Source of the DNA: Arthrobacter sp. AL12
GTDB taxonomy: Bacteria; Actinomycetota; Actinomycetes; Actinomycetales; Micrococcaceae
DNA: 64,000 bases
Direction: 5' to 3'
Assembly (NCBI RefSeq): GCF_029960645.1
Contig: NZ_JASBQY010000004.1
Location: 124,001 to 188,000 of the forward strand
Shown: positions 1-9,142 of the stretch, in pieces
How positions within the stretch are numbered: the stretch's first letter is position 1
How the letters are laid out: every line of letters begins with the position of its first letter
Made by a program: the position numbers and the translations under genes
The notes under the pieces: generated by a model
What the model was told of the DNA's origin: nothing
The model's database searches: none
The model's input: only the letters and a program-made list of their open reading frames with translations

Positions 1-783
1 GAAGTGGGAAACATCGATCAGGTACGGCCGGCCATTGACGGCCGACTCCCGGGCTTCGGACGCCGGATGGTGCCGCAGATCCGCGGTCAGGTAGACATCG
101 GCGTTGCTCGCCCGGACCTCCGCGAAGAGCGAATCCCCGGCGCCGCCGCAGACCGCCACCCGGCGGACCAGCCCGTCCCGGTCCCCGGACACGCGCACCC
201 CGCCGGCGACCGCCGGCAGGATGCCGAAGACGCGGGCGGCAAAATCGCCCAGGGTCTGGACCTCCTCAAGGTCACCGACCCGCCCGATGCCTTCTTCGGG
301 CAGCCCGTTCGCGGCCGGAGTCAGCGGGGCCACGTTCTGCAGGCCGAGGGCGTCGGCCAGGACATCCGAGACGCCGCCGACTGCTGAATCACCGTTGGTG
401 TGCACCGTCAGCAGCCCGGTCCCGGACTCAATCAGGCGGTGCACGGCCCGGCCCTTCGCGGTGGTCGCCGCGACCGAGGTGACACCCTTGAGCAGCAGCG
501 GATGATGGGTGATCAGCAGTTCCGCGCCGAACTCGATGGCCTCCTCGATCACCTCAAGGGTGGGATCGACGGCGAAGAGGATCCTATTCACCCCGGCGGA
601 GGGACGGCCGGCCACGAGGCCCACTTCGTCCCAGTCCTCCGCGAGGGATTCGGGCCAGAGCTCCTCGACGGCCAGCAGGATCATGCCCAGGGTGGGCGTC
701 CCGGGCGTTTCCCCGGATCCGCTGCCGGCGGCGCCGTTTCCTTCGGCAGGGCCGGCTGAAACATCGGTGTTTACAGGTTCCAT
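1..783 (-). CDS. Nif3-like dinuclear metal center hexameric protein (3' end cut by window)
   Basis: The frame runs from an ATG at 783 to the window edge (261 codons) without a stop, so the C terminus is missing. After a Gly/Pro-rich N-terminal stretch of about 30 residues the protein matches the NIF3/YbgI family: a core near residues 35-60, a VDPTLEVIEEA segment, and the metal-binding ITHHPLLLKG motif with His93-His94. The family forms ring-shaped hexamers with a two-metal site. Its biochemical role is not settled, so no pathway is assigned. It is divergent from msrA. Confidence 0.9.
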   Translation of the reverse strand, partial: MEPVNTDVSAGPAEGNGAAGSGSGETPGTPTLGMILLAVEELWPESLAEDWDEVGLVAGRPSAGVNRILFAVDPTLEVIEEAIEFGAELLITHHPLLLKGVTSVAATTAKGRAVHRLIESGTGLLTVHTNGDSAVGGVSDVLADALGLQNVAPLTPAANGLPEEGIGRVGDLEEVQTLGDFAARVFGILPAVAGGVRVSGDRDGLVRRVAVCGGAGDSLFAEVRASNADVYLTADLRHHPASEARESAVNGRPYLIDVSHF

Positions 784-862
784 ACCCCCATTTTTACCCT
801 ATCGGCCGGCCTCCCCCGCAGACGCCGGGAATCATCGGGGCCCTTCAACCATTGAAGAGAGC

Positions 863-1387
863 ATGAGAACTTTTGTCCTCGGCGGAGGCTGCTTCTGGTG
901 CCTCGACGCCGTCTACCAGAAAACCAAGGGTGTCAGCGCCGTTATTTCGGGCTACACCGGAGGCCATGACCGCAACCCCGACTACTACGCCGTCTGCTCC
1001 GGAACCACCGGCCATGCCGAGGTGGTGGCGGTGACGTTCGATGAGGAGGTCGTCCCCCCGGAAGTCATCCTGGACATGTTCTTCGTCCTCCACGACCCCA
1101 CCACACTCAACCGCCAGGGCTACGACGTCGGAACGCAGTACCGCTCCTCGATGTTCTATGAGACGACTGAGGAGAAGATCCTCTTCGAGGAAGCGATCGA
1201 ACGGAACCAGCTGCTCTGGGCCCATCGGATCGTCACCGAGGTCAGCCGGCTGCCGGTGTTCCACCGGGCGGAGGAAATCCACCAGGACTACTACGGCAAG
1301 TTCCCGGAGCAGGGCTACTGCCAGGTGATCATCAATCCGAAGCTGGCCAAGGCCAGGAAATATTACTCTGCGTGGCTTAATGCTTAG
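863..1387 (+). CDS. msrA: Peptide-methionine (S)-S-oxide reductase MsrA
   Basis: A 174-residue protein starting at ATG 863, preceded by the purine-rich gaagaga. The signature GGGCFWC lies at residues 7-13, with the catalytic cysteine at position 10, and GYTGG and HDPTTLNRQG segments follow as in MsrA. The enzyme reduces methionine-S-sulfoxide in proteins in the cytosol, with thioredoxin as the usual electron donor. The open frame extends farther upstream, but that part shows no similarity to MsrA and is antisense to the Nif3-like gene, so the internal ATG was chosen. Confidence 0.95.
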   Translation: MRTFVLGGGCFWCLDAVYQKTKGVSAVISGYTGGHDRNPDYYAVCSGTTGHAEVVAVTFDEEVVPPEVILDMFFVLHDPTTLNRQGYDVGTQYRSSMFYETTEEKILFEEAIERNQLLWAHRIVTEVSRLPVFHRAEEIHQDYYGKFPEQGYCQVIINPKLAKARKYYSAWLNA

Positions 1388-1455
1388 CTAGGGTCCGCGG
1401 GCCCTCGTTAGGCTGACCTCAGTATCACCTCTTCAACAGACAGGCGCAGACACCC

Positions 1456-2391
1456 ATGGCACGGATCTATGACGATGTTACCCAGCTGGTCGGCGGCACC
1501 CCGCTGGTCCGGCTCAACCGCCTGGCCGAAGGCCTTGATGCCACCGTGGCCGTCAAGCTGGAGTTCTACAACCCGGCCAACAGCGTCAAGGACCGCATCG
1601 GTGTCGCGATCGTCGACGCCGCGGAGAAGTCCGGTGCCCTCAAGCCCGGCGGCACCATCGTCGAAGGCACGTCCGGCAATACCGGCATTGCCCTGGCCAT
1701 GGTGGGCGCGGCCCGCGGCTACAAGGTCATTCTGACGATGCCGGAGACCATGTCCACCGAACGCCGTGTCATGCTGCGCGCCTACGGTGCCGAGATCGTC
1801 CTCACTCCCGGTTCCGAGGGCATGCGGGGCGCCGTGGAAAAGGCCCAGGAGATCGTCGCCCACACGGAGAACTCGATCTGGGCCCAGCAGTTCGCCAACG
1901 AGGCCAACCCCGAGGTCCACCGCCAGACCACGGCCGAGGAAATCTGGTCCGACACCGACGGGAAGGTGGACATCTTCGTCGCCGGCGTCGGCACCGGCGG
2001 AACCGTCACCGGCGTCGGGCAGGTGCTCAAGGCGCGCAAGCCCGAGGTGCAGATCATCGCCGTCGAGCCGAAGGACTCCGCCATCCTCAACGGCGGCGCA
2101 CCGGGCCCGCACAAAATCCAGGGCCTTGGCGCGAACTTCGTCCCGGAAATCCTGGACACCAACGTCTATGACGAGGTCATCGACGCCACCCTCGAGGACT
2201 CGGTCCGCGTGGCCCGCGAACTCGGCGTCAAGGAAGGCATCCTCGGCGGCATCTCCTCCGGCGCGATCGTGTGGGCCGCACTGGAACTCGCCAAGCGCCC
2301 GGAGAACGCCGGTAAACTGATTGTTGCCATCGTCTGCGACTTCGGTGAGCGGTACATTTCCACCGTGCTGTACGACGACATCCGCGGCTAG
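1456..2391 (+). CDS. cysK: Cysteine synthase A (O-acetylserine sulfhydrylase)
   Basis: A 311-residue, full-length PLP enzyme of fold type II. The PLP lysine is Lys45 in NSVKDRIG, and the phosphate/substrate loop GTSGNTG is at residues 71-77. A glycine-rich [12 protein letters not shown] loop follows. It converts O-acetylserine and sulfide to cysteine. The serine acetyltransferase gene starts 33 bases downstream on the same strand, so the two probably form a cysteine operon and the proteins may assemble into the cysteine synthase complex. Confidence 0.96.
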   Translation: MARIYDDVTQLVGGTPLVRLNRLAEGLDATVAVKLEFYNPANSVKDRIGVAIVDAAEKSGALKPGGTIVEGTSGNTGIALAMVGAARGYKVILTMPETMSTERRVMLRAYGAEIVLTPGSEGMRGAVEKAQEIVAHTENSIWAQQFANEANPEVHRQTTAEEIWSDTDGKVDIFVAGVGTGGTVTGVGQVLKARKPEVQIIAVEPKDSAILNGGAPGPHKIQGLGANFVPEILDTNVYDEVIDATLEDSVRVARELGVKEGILGGISSGAIVWAALELAKRPENAGKLIVAIVCDFGERYISTVLYDDIRG

Positions 2392-2424
2392 GTCCCTGTC
2401 CCAAGATTTCGTAGAAAGGTCTTT

Positions 2425-3009
2425 GTGAGCTTTTTCGCAAGACTGAAGGAAGACCTCGATGCCGCCCGGTCACACGACCCGGCGGCTCGAGGTTCTTTCG
2501 AGAACTTCTTTGCCTACTCCGGCCTGCACGCGATCTGGTTCCACCGCCTGACGCACCGGCTGTGGCAGAACCCGGTGCTGCGCTTCCCGGCCCGGCTGAT
2601 CTCCCAGCTGGCCCGGTTCTGCACCGGGATCGAGATCCACCCCGGGGCCACCATCGGCCGCCGCTTCTTCATCGACCACGGCATGGGCGTCGTCATCGGG
2701 GAGACCGCCGAAATCGGCGAGGACGTCATGATCTACCACGGTGTGACCCTCGGCGGCCGTTCGCTGGCCAAGGTCAAGCGCCACCCCACCATCGAGGACC
2801 GTGTCGTGATCGGCGCCGGCGCCAAGGTCCTGGGCCCCATCACCATCGGCCGGGACAGCGCCATCGGCGCCAACGCCGTGGTGGTCAAGGATGCGCCGGC
2901 AGAGTCGATCCTGACGGGCGTGCCGGCCACGTGGCGGCACCGGGACGCCCAGCGGGAGACCAAGCCCGCCGTCGACCCGGCCGAATACCTCATCGACTAC
3001 CACATTTGA
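2425..3009 (+). CDS. cysE: Serine O-acetyltransferase
   Basis: A 194-residue protein of the short CysE/EpsC type. It starts at GTG 2425 behind gaaagg. A short helical N-terminal region (residues 1-60) is followed by left-handed beta-helix hexapeptide repeats (for example the segment [19 protein letters not shown]) and the HGVTLGG motif. It acetylates serine with acetyl-CoA to give O-acetylserine, the substrate of the upstream CysK. Its C terminus ends in IDYHI; C-terminal Ile is the residue that docks into CysK in known complexes. Confidence 0.95.
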   Translation: MSFFARLKEDLDAARSHDPAARGSFENFFAYSGLHAIWFHRLTHRLWQNPVLRFPARLISQLARFCTGIEIHPGATIGRRFFIDHGMGVVIGETAEIGEDVMIYHGVTLGGRSLAKVKRHPTIEDRVVIGAGAKVLGPITIGRDSAIGANAVVVKDAPAESILTGVPATWRHRDAQRETKPAVDPAEYLIDYHI

Positions 3010-3046
3010 CCGGCGCCGGCGGCAGCCGGCATCACCCGGCGGCACC

Positions 3047-3880
3047 CTACGCGGGGAACCGCTTGTAGATGTTCCAGATGACGACGTCGAAGGCCCGGTC
3101 CGGCAGCAGCCGCCGCAGCAGCAGGATAGCCCGGGCGCCCTTGCCCACCGGATAGCGCGTCTTAGGCTTCGCGGACGTCGCGGCGTGGACGATGGCGTCG
3201 GCAATGACGTCCGGGGGCGTGGACATGCTGGAGCCGACGGTGGACGCCAGCGCCGCGGCCACCACCTTCGCCTGGTCCATGTAGGGCCCGTGGCCGGAGG
3301 TGGCCAGCAGACTGTCCCCGGAGATGGCGCCCCACTCCGAGGCGGTTCCGGACGGCTCGATGATGGACACATCGATGCCGTGCGGCTTAAGCTCAATCCG
3401 CAGGGAATCGCTCAGGCCCTCGACGGCGAACTTGGTCGCGTGGTACCAGGCACCCAGCGGCTCGTACATCTGTCCGCCGATCGAGGACACGTTGATGATC
3501 CTCCCCCGTCCGGCGGCCCGCATTCCGGGGAGCACCAGCTGGGTCATCCGCGCCAGTCCGAAGAGGTTGACGTCGAACTGCCGGCGCCCTTCGGCCAGCT
3601 CCACTTCCTCCAGCGAGCCGTAGGAGCCGTAACCGGCATTGTTGACCAGGACGTCGACCCGGCCGTGGGCGGCAATCACCTGTTCGACGGCGGCGGTCAT
3701 GGATTCCTCGCTGGTGACGTCCAGCGCCACGACCGTCACCCCGTGGGCCTTGAGGGGCTCCATTTTTTCGACCCGGCGGGCGCCGGCGTAGACGGTGAAC
3801 CCGCGGGCCGCGAGCTTCCACGCGGTCTCGTAACCGATTCCGGTGGAGGCACCGGTGACAAATGCTACGGGCTGGGTCAT
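3047..3880 (-). CDS. SDR family NAD(P)-dependent oxidoreductase
   Basis: A classical short-chain dehydrogenase of 277 residues, starting at ATG 3880. The cofactor loop TGASTGIG is at residues 9-16, NNAG at 80-83, and the catalytic triad is Ser133, Tyr146 and Lys150 (YHATK). The substrate cannot be told from sequence. The C-terminal third is longer than a minimal SDR, as in the group that resembles retinol/hydroxysteroid dehydrogenases. It is convergent with cysE. The frame is open for another 39 codons upstream, but that segment is low-complexity and was left out. Confidence 0.9.
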   Translation of the reverse strand: MTQPVAFVTGASTGIGYETAWKLAARGFTVYAGARRVEKMEPLKAHGVTVVALDVTSEESMTAAVEQVIAAHGRVDVLVNNAGYGSYGSLEEVELAEGRRQFDVNLFGLARMTQLVLPGMRAAGRGRIINVSSIGGQMYEPLGAWYHATKFAVEGLSDSLRIELKPHGIDVSIIEPSGTASEWGAISGDSLLATSGHGPYMDQAKVVAAALASTVGSSMSTPPDVIADAIVHAATSAKPKTRYPVGKGARAILLLRRLLPDRAFDVVIWNIYKRFPA

Positions 3881-3967
3881 CTGCTGCACTCCTGGGACGC
3901 TGACGGGAACGGTTGCTGTGACTGGCACTGCGTGGCGGCCGGGACGGATCCCCGGGGAAACACGAAC

Positions 3968-4002
3968 GGCCGGTGCTCCCAGCGTAACGGGGAGCACCGG
4001 CC
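3968..4002 (-). terminator. Hairpin terminator after gnd
   Basis: A perfect 13-bp stem (3968-3980 with 3990-4002) closes a 9-base loop directly downstream of the gnd stop codon. There is no strong U tract, as is common in high-GC actinobacteria. Confidence 0.7.
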
Positions 4003-4020
4003 GCCGGCGTCAGCCGCGGA

Positions 4021-5457
4021 CTAGTGGGTGTCCACTGCCTCGACTTCGGCCCGGTCCTCGCCCCAGCGGGTGTGGAACGTGCCTTCGGCGTCGATGCGGC
4101 CGTAGGTGTGGGCGCCGAAGAGGTCGCGCTGGCCCTGGATCACGGCGGCCGGCAGGCGCTTGCGGCGCAGGCCGTCGTAGTAGGCCAGCGAGGAGGAGAA
4201 CACCGGCACCGGGATGCCGAGCTGGACCGCGGTCGAGACCACCCGGCGCCAGGCAGGGAGGACGTCGGCGATCGCCTTGGTGAAGGCCGGGGCGAACAGC
4301 AGGTTCGCCGGCTTCTCGGCCGCGGCGTAGGCCTTGGTGATCTCTTTGAGCAGTTCGGCGCGGATGATGCAGCCGCCGCGCCACAGCGAGGCGATCTCGT
4401 CCAGCTTCAGGTCCCAGCCGTATTCCTTGGCGGCCGACGTGAGCATGTCCAGCCCCTGCGCGTAGGAGACCAGCTTGGAGGCGTAGAGCGCCTGCCGGAC
4501 ATCCTCGACAAAGCTCTCGGGGACCTCGACGTCGGCCTCGCCGCCGGCGAGCAGCTCCTGGGCCAGCTTGCGCTGCTCCGTCTGGGAGGACAGCGCCCGG
4601 GCGAAGACGGATTCGGCGATGCCCGACGTCGGGGAGCCCAGCTCGAGGGCGGAGATGACGGTCCAGCGGCCGGTGCCCTTCTGTCCGGCGGCGTCCACGA
4701 CGACGTCCACGAACGGCTTGCCGGTCTTCGCGTCCACGTGGCCGAGGACCTCGGCGGAGATTTCGATCAGGAAGGAGGCCAGGTCGCCCTTGTTCCACTC
4801 AGCGAAGATCCTGGCCTGCTCGGCCGGTTCGATGCCGGCGCCGGAGCGCAGCAGGTCGAAGGCCTCGCCGATGACCTGCATGTCGGCGTATTCGATGCCG
4901 TTGTGGACCATCTTGACGAAGTGGCCGGCGCCGTCGGTGCCGATCCAGGCGCAGCAGGGCTTGCCGTCGACGTGGGCGGCGATCTTTTCCAGCAGCGGAC
5001 CCAGGGCGTCGTAGGACTCCTTCGAGCCGCCGGGCATGATCGAGGGGCCGTTGAGGGCGCCTTCCTCGCCGCCGGAGACGCCGATGCCGACGAAGTGCAG
5101 GTCCTTCTTGGCGAGCGCTGCCTCACGGCGGCGGGTGTCCTCGTAGTGGGAGTTGCCGGCATCGATGATGATGTCGCCCGCTTCCAGGAGCGGCTCGAGC
5201 TGTTCGATCACGGAGTCGACCGGCTTGCCGGCCTTGACCATGATCAGCACCCGGCGCGGCTTCTCCAGCGAGTCGACGAGCTCCTGCAGGGTCTCCGTGC
5301 GGACAAAGTCGCCGTCGTGGCCGTGCTTCTCCAGCAGGGCGTCGGTCTTTTCGACGGAACGGTTGTGCAGGGCAACAGTGAAGCCGTTCCGGGCCAGGTT
5401 GCGGGCGAGGTTGGCCCCCATCACCGCAAGGCCGGTGACACCGATGTGTGCTGACAT
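4021..5457 (-). CDS. gnd: 6-phosphogluconate dehydrogenase, NADP-dependent, decarboxylating
   Basis: A 478-residue protein of the long, homodimeric Gnd class. The N terminus carries the dinucleotide-binding GLAVMGANLARN segment, followed by the substrate-binding VSGGEEGALNGPSIMPGG motif and a helical C-terminal domain. It oxidises 6-phosphogluconate to ribulose 5-phosphate and CO2 in the pentose phosphate pathway. The ATG at 5457 has a GGAG five bases upstream; a TTG one codon earlier is a less likely start. A GntR-type regulator gene is divergent at 5696, so control by gluconate or a related sugar acid is a reasonable inference. Confidence 0.95.
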   Translation of the reverse strand: MSAHIGVTGLAVMGANLARNLARNGFTVALHNRSVEKTDALLEKHGHDGDFVRTETLQELVDSLEKPRRVLIMVKAGKPVDSVIEQLEPLLEAGDIIIDAGNSHYEDTRRREAALAKKDLHFVGIGVSGGEEGALNGPSIMPGGSKESYDALGPLLEKIAAHVDGKPCCAWIGTDGAGHFVKMVHNGIEYADMQVIGEAFDLLRSGAGIEPAEQARIFAEWNKGDLASFLIEISAEVLGHVDAKTGKPFVDVVVDAAGQKGTGRWTVISALELGSPTSGIAESVFARALSSQTEQRKLAQELLAGGEADVEVPESFVEDVRQALYASKLVSYAQGLDMLTSAAKEYGWDLKLDEIASLWRGGCIIRAELLKEITKAYAAAEKPANLLFAPAFTKAIADVLPAWRRVVSTAVQLGIPVPVFSSSLAYYDGLRRKRLPAAVIQGQRDLFGAHTYGRIDAEGTFHTRWGEDRAEVEAVDTH

Positions 5458-5695
5458 CAAAACTCCAATTCATTTTTGTGCAACATGTGCAGTTCGTCCC
5501 GCGCGTGAGGCGGAACTGTCTTCTTGGGATCAGTGGCTGTCAATAAACCATATGTATTTCCGCCGGTTGCTGGAAAGCAGTGCCCACGTGGCGGAATATG
5601 GCGCGTCACAAACAGTCTATGATTTCCCGCCTGCCTGCGCCCGTCCGGGCCGGAACGGGGGCTGGATCCGCGTCCGTCCCACTATGCTTACGACT

Positions 5696-6424
5696 ATGTC
5701 AACCAGCCTCCACCACCGCGCGATCGAGCACCTCGGCACCCGCATCGTCGCGGGCGAGCTCCAGCCCGGCCACATCATGCTGGCCGAGCACCTCGAGGAC
5801 GAACTCAAAGTCTCCCGTTCGGTGGTCCGCGAGGCGGTGCGGGTGCTGCAGTCGCTCGGGCTGGTCGAAACAACCAAGCGGGTGGGTATCCGGGTGCTGC
5901 CGGCCAGCCGCTGGAACCCCTTTGACCCTCAGGTGATCCGCTGGCGCCTCGCCGGCGAGGGCCGCGGCGCGCAGCTGCGCTCCCTCGCGGAGCTGCGCAC
6001 CGCCGTCGAACCCGTGGCCGCCGAACTGGCCGCCACCAACGCCCCGGAGGAGATCCGCCGCGGACTCGTGGAGGTCTCGCACGCGATGCGCGACGCCGGC
6101 CAGGCCGGGGACGTGCCGCGGTTCCTGGAGCTGGACATTTACTTCCATTCCCTGCTGCTGACCGGCTCCGGGAACGAGATGTTCGCCAACATGGTGGGCC
6201 AGGTGGCGGAGACGCTGACCGGCCGCACGGTGCACGGACTGATGCCGGACCACCCCCGCGACGCGGCGCTGCAGTGGCATGTGGACGTGGCTGAGGCGAT
6301 CGCCGCCGGAAACCCGGCGGGTGCCCGCGAGGCCTCGGACCGAATCATGCGGGAGACCATTTCGGAGATGGAACCCGAATGGAAGGACCAGCCCCGGGTG
6401 TTCGTCCCGGTCCAGCGGCTCTAG
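5696..6424 (+). CDS. GntR/FadR-family transcriptional regulator, probably of gluconate metabolism
   Basis: A 242-residue protein with an N-terminal winged helix (residues 5-75; HIMLAEHLEDELKVSRSVVREAVRVL is the typical GntR recognition region) and a C-terminal FCD domain with the AELRTAVEPVAAELAA helix and metal/ligand-binding His and Asp residues. It is divergent from gnd, with about 240 bases between the genes, which suggests that it controls gnd. ATG 5696 was chosen; an ATG four codons upstream (5684) is equally possible. Confidence 0.88.
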   Translation: MSTSLHHRAIEHLGTRIVAGELQPGHIMLAEHLEDELKVSRSVVREAVRVLQSLGLVETTKRVGIRVLPASRWNPFDPQVIRWRLAGEGRGAQLRSLAELRTAVEPVAAELAATNAPEEIRRGLVEVSHAMRDAGQAGDVPRFLELDIYFHSLLLTGSGNEMFANMVGQVAETLTGRTVHGLMPDHPRDAALQWHVDVAEAIAAGNPAGAREASDRIMRETISEMEPEWKDQPRVFVPVQRL

Positions 6425-6529
6425 CACCCCCCGGCGTCCGGCCAGTCCAACTTCAGGCCAGGCCGTCAAATAGCCGCCAGTTACGCCATCGAATAGGCAT
6501 TTCCCCAGCTCAGACTCGCCGCGGCGTGT

Positions 6530-6558
6530 TTCACATTTGCTAATATTCACGGTATATT
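6530..6558 (+). promoter_or_regulatory. Candidate sigma-70-type promoter in front of a hairpin
   Basis: TTCACA at 6530-6535 and TATATT at 6553-6558 are spaced by 17 bases in an AT-rich patch of otherwise GC-rich DNA. The predicted start point lies just before the hairpin at 6566, so the product would be a very short RNA. Confidence 0.4.
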
Positions 6559-6565
6559 CGTAGAC

Positions 6566-6614
6566 AAGCCTTCCACCGCGGCATCCCCCAATAGTCGCGG
6601 TGGAAGGCTTTTCC
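6566..6614 (+). terminator. Strong intrinsic terminator, or body of a short RNA
   Basis: A perfect 15-bp stem (6566-6580 with 6596-6610) with a 15-base loop is followed by TTTTCC. It lies between two convergent genes, the gntR-type gene and the DUF6504-like gene, and could serve both. Confidence 0.75.
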
Positions 6615-6668
6615 AATGCCCCGGCACCTGCGCCCCCGACGCGGGGATGTGCTGGGTTTTTGCCGCCT

Positions 6669-6959
6669 CTATGCCGCGTCCGCGATCGCCCCCCGGAGCC
6701 GCCAGCCGCCGCCCAGGCCATCACGGATGATTTCCATCGTGGTGAGGGCCGAACCCGGGTTACGGCCCAGTCTCGCCTGGACTTGCCAGACCTCGACGTC
6801 GACCCGGCTCAGCCCCTTGGGCATCCGCCGCTCCGCCTCCCACCAGCTCACCCGCTCAAACCAGCGCACGGGCTCCGCGCCGACAATCCACTCGCGGCCT
6901 GCGCGCACTACCGTGCGGGGCCTGCCATCCGGGCCTGATTTCACCATGACGTGTTCCAT
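6669..6959 (-). CDS. Small conserved actinobacterial protein, DUF6504-like
   Basis: A 96-residue protein from ATG 6959. The pattern RTVVRAGREWIVG followed by RWFERVSWWEAERR and a hydrophobic strand (VEVWQVQAR) recalls the small DUF6504 family, but this assignment is from memory of the motif and is uncertain. No signal peptide or membrane segment is visible. It may be transcribed with nothing else; tRNA-Val lies upstream on the same strand and is separated by a terminator. Confidence 0.6.
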   Translation of the reverse strand: MEHVMVKSGPDGRPRTVVRAGREWIVGAEPVRWFERVSWWEAERRMPKGLSRVDVEVWQVQARLGRNPGSALTTMEIIRDGLGGGWRLRGAIADAA

Positions 6960-7050
6960 GCCCGCAACGGTAGGGCGGGGCTCCGACAATTTCCGCGGCG
7001 CTGGGGCGAACCCGCCGCTGACAACGGCCTGCCGGATTCGGTCAGCGCAC

Positions 7051-7095
7051 AAAAAACCCCGTCATGTAGGCTTCTCGGCCTGACATGACGGGGTA
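7051..7095 (-). terminator. Intrinsic terminator of tRNA-Val
   Basis: An 11-bp stem (7057-7067 with 7083-7093) is followed on the minus strand by six U residues. It sits immediately downstream of the tRNA. Confidence 0.85.
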
Positions 7096-7100
7096 TTTTC

Positions 7101-7176
7101 TGGTGGGTCCTACCGGGATCGAACCGATGACATCCACGGTGTAAACGTGGCGCTCTACCAGCTGAGCTAAAGACCC
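7101..7176 (-). tRNA. tRNA-Val (anticodon TAC)
   Basis: A 76-base cloverleaf on the minus strand, with CCA encoded. The 7-bp acceptor stem begins GGGTCTT, the D arm reads AGCTCAGCTGGTAGAGC, the anticodon stem CCACG/CGTGG closes a loop with TAC, and the T arm contains GGTTCGATCC. The discriminator is A. Confidence 0.97.
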
Positions 7177-7285
7177 AAACCGCGGTTTCCGCGTTTCCGC
7201 GCTTCAACCAACGAACAGCTACTGTACCGGACGAACCCGGCGGAGCGCCAATCGACCGAGCGGTCCCGCGACGGCCCCCAGCGGC

Positions 7286-8206
7286 TCAGAGCTGTGGGAG
7301 CTCGTCGGCGAGCCAGGTGAGGGCTTCACTGACGCCGGCGTCGAGCTTGATCGTGGCAAGCTCGTCCCCGCGGGTCCGGCCCCTGTTGATGATTACCACG
7401 GGCTTTCGGTGTTTGGCCGCGTGCCGGGCAAACCGCAGGCCGCTCATCACCGTCAGCGAGGAGCCGGCCACCAGGAGGGCGCCGGCCTCATCCACCATGG
7501 CGTAGGCGCGTTCCACCCGGTCTTTGGGCACGTTCTCACCGAAGTAGACGAAATCGGGCTTGAGGGTGCCGCCGCAGGCCGGGCAGTGGGCGACGATAAA
7601 ACTCTCGATCAGGTCCTCGTCCTCGACCGTGGCGTCGGCATCCGGCGCCATTTCGACCACACCGGCGGCCAGGGCCCGTTCCAGGAAGCCGGGGTTGAGC
7701 TCCGTCAGCACCCCCGCCAGCAGCGTCCGGCTGTACCGCCGGTGGCAGGCAAGGCAGACCACCTGGTCGAAACGGCCGTGCAGGTCCACCACGTTAACGC
7801 TGCCCGCGTCCTCGTGCAGCCGGTCCACGTTCTGGGTGATGAGTCCGGTCAGCAGCCCGCGGTGTTCCAGCCGGGCGACGGCGGCGTGGCCGTCGTTGGG
7901 ATCGGCGCGGCGCAGGTGGGACCAGCCGATGTGGTTGCGGGCCCAGTAGCGGCGGCGGTTCTCCGGCTCGCCGATGAATTCCTGGTATGTCATGGGGGCC
8001 CGGGGCGCGGCGCCCGGTCCGCGGTAGTCGGGGATGCCGGAGTCAGTGCTCAGGCCGGCGCCGGTAAGCAGCGCGAACCGCTGCCCCGCCAGCATGCCGT
8101 GGATCTCCCGCAGGACCTCGAGTTCGTCGCGGGCAGGTTCCGCGGCGGGGACCGGGGGCAGGCTGGCAAAGCCAGTCATGCCGATCCCGGGCCGCCGCGT
8201 CCTCAC
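7286..8206 (-). CDS. Sir2-family NAD-dependent protein deacylase
   Basis: A 306-residue sirtuin. The NAD-binding TGAGLSTDSGIPDYRGPG segment lies near residues 48-65, followed by TQNVDRLHEDAG, the catalytic histidine in DLHGRFD, and zinc-binding cysteine pairs CLAC and CPAC. It removes acyl groups from lysine with NAD. The long insert between the cysteine pairs is usual for actinobacterial class II-like sirtuins. GTG 8206 has an AGGGA upstream; ATG 8179, nine codons inside, is the main alternative. The gene follows the peroxiredoxin gene by four bases, so they are probably cotranscribed. Confidence 0.92.
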   Translation of the reverse strand: MRTRRPGIGMTGFASLPPVPAAEPARDELEVLREIHGMLAGQRFALLTGAGLSTDSGIPDYRGPGAAPRAPMTYQEFIGEPENRRRYWARNHIGWSHLRRADPNDGHAAVARLEHRGLLTGLITQNVDRLHEDAGSVNVVDLHGRFDQVVCLACHRRYSRTLLAGVLTELNPGFLERALAAGVVEMAPDADATVEDEDLIESFIVAHCPACGGTLKPDFVYFGENVPKDRVERAYAMVDEAGALLVAGSSLTVMSGLRFARHAAKHRKPVVIINRGRTRGDELATIKLDAGVSEALTWLADELPQL

Positions 8207-8210
8207 CGCG

Positions 8211-8729
8211 TCAGTTCCCTGCGAGTCCCGCCAGGGCTGCGCGGTAGCCGGCGAACTCCCTGGCCTGGCCGCGGGGGTTTACCACCACGTAACGCACGAT
8301 GCCGCTCGCGTCGATGATGAAGGTGCCGCGCTTTGCCATCCCGCTTCCGGGATCGAACACCCCGTACTGGCCGGCAACGGCCCCGTGCGGCCAGAAGTCG
8401 GCCAGCAGGTCGAAGGCGTAGCCTTCCTTCTCCGCGTAGGCCCGCTGGGCGAACTTACTGTCCACTGAGATACCCAGCACGACGGCGTCGGCGTCCTCGA
8501 ACAGCGCCAGGTTGTCCCGGATTTCACACAGCTCCCCCGTACAGATGCCGGAGAAAGCGAACGGGAAGAACACGAGGACGACGTTGCGCCCCCGGAGTCC
8601 GGAGAGCCTGACGGGTTCGCCGTACTGGTTCACCAGCTCAAAGTCCGGGGCGGCCTCGCCGACGACGGGCACGGCGCACGGGGCGACTGCCTGGTCCGCG
8701 ATCACGCGAACCGTTGCGGCTTGGGTCAC
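8211..8729 (-). CDS. Peroxiredoxin, AhpE type
   Basis: A 172-residue thioredoxin-fold peroxidase. The FFPFAFSGICTGELCEIRDN segment (residues 54-73) carries the peroxidatic Cys63 and, five residues later, Cys68, which may resolve it. This pattern is that of the AhpE/bacterioferritin-comigratory group, which reduces peroxides and peroxynitrite in the cytosol. The start codon overlaps the stop of the upstream DUF3052 gene (ATGA), showing translational coupling. Confidence 0.92.
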   Translation of the reverse strand: MTQAATVRVIADQAVAPCAVPVVGEAAPDFELVNQYGEPVRLSGLRGRNVVLVFFPFAFSGICTGELCEIRDNLALFEDADAVVLGISVDSKFAQRAYAEKEGYAFDLLADFWPHGAVAGQYGVFDPGSGMAKRGTFIIDASGIVRYVVVNPRGQAREFAGYRAALAGLAGN

Positions 8730-9142
8730 TTGTTCTTCCGTGTGACCCGGGTTGCGCTCCAGTCCTTGGAGACGCCCGCAGAGGTGGTGTAGTGCAGGCC
8801 AGCGGTGGGTGCGGCGTCCTGGATGTCGGCGGGCGAGACGTAGCCCACCCGGCCGGACTTGGGGGTCAGCACCCAGATGACGCCGCCCTCGGCCAGCGTG
8901 GTCAGCGAGTCGACCAAGGTGTCCACGAGGTCACCGTCGCCGGAACGCCACCACAGAATAACGGCGTCGACTACCTCGTGGTCGTCCTCGTCGAAGAGTT
9001 CCGAACCGGTGAGATCTTCGATGTCGTCGCGCAGATCGAAGTCGACATCATCGTCATAACCGAATTCCTGGATTAGGTCCCCGGTTTTGAAACCCAGTTT
9101 CTCCGCCACATTTACCGAAGTGGCGGCGTCGGCCTCGCTCAC
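8726..9142 (-). CDS. DUF3052 family protein
   Basis: A 138-residue acidic protein with the family pattern VAEKLGFKTGDLIQEFGYDDDVD, a WWRSGDGDLVDTLVD core and WVLTPKSGRVGYV near the C terminus. The family is nearly confined to Actinobacteria and has no settled function. It overlaps the peroxiredoxin gene by four bases, so the pair with the sirtuin forms a likely three-gene unit. Confidence 0.92.
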   Translation of the reverse strand: MSEADAATSVNVAEKLGFKTGDLIQEFGYDDDVDFDLRDDIEDLTGSELFDEDDHEVVDAVILWWRSGDGDLVDTLVDSLTTLAEGGVIWVLTPKSGRVGYVSPADIQDAAPTAGLHYTTSAGVSKDWSATRVTRKNK

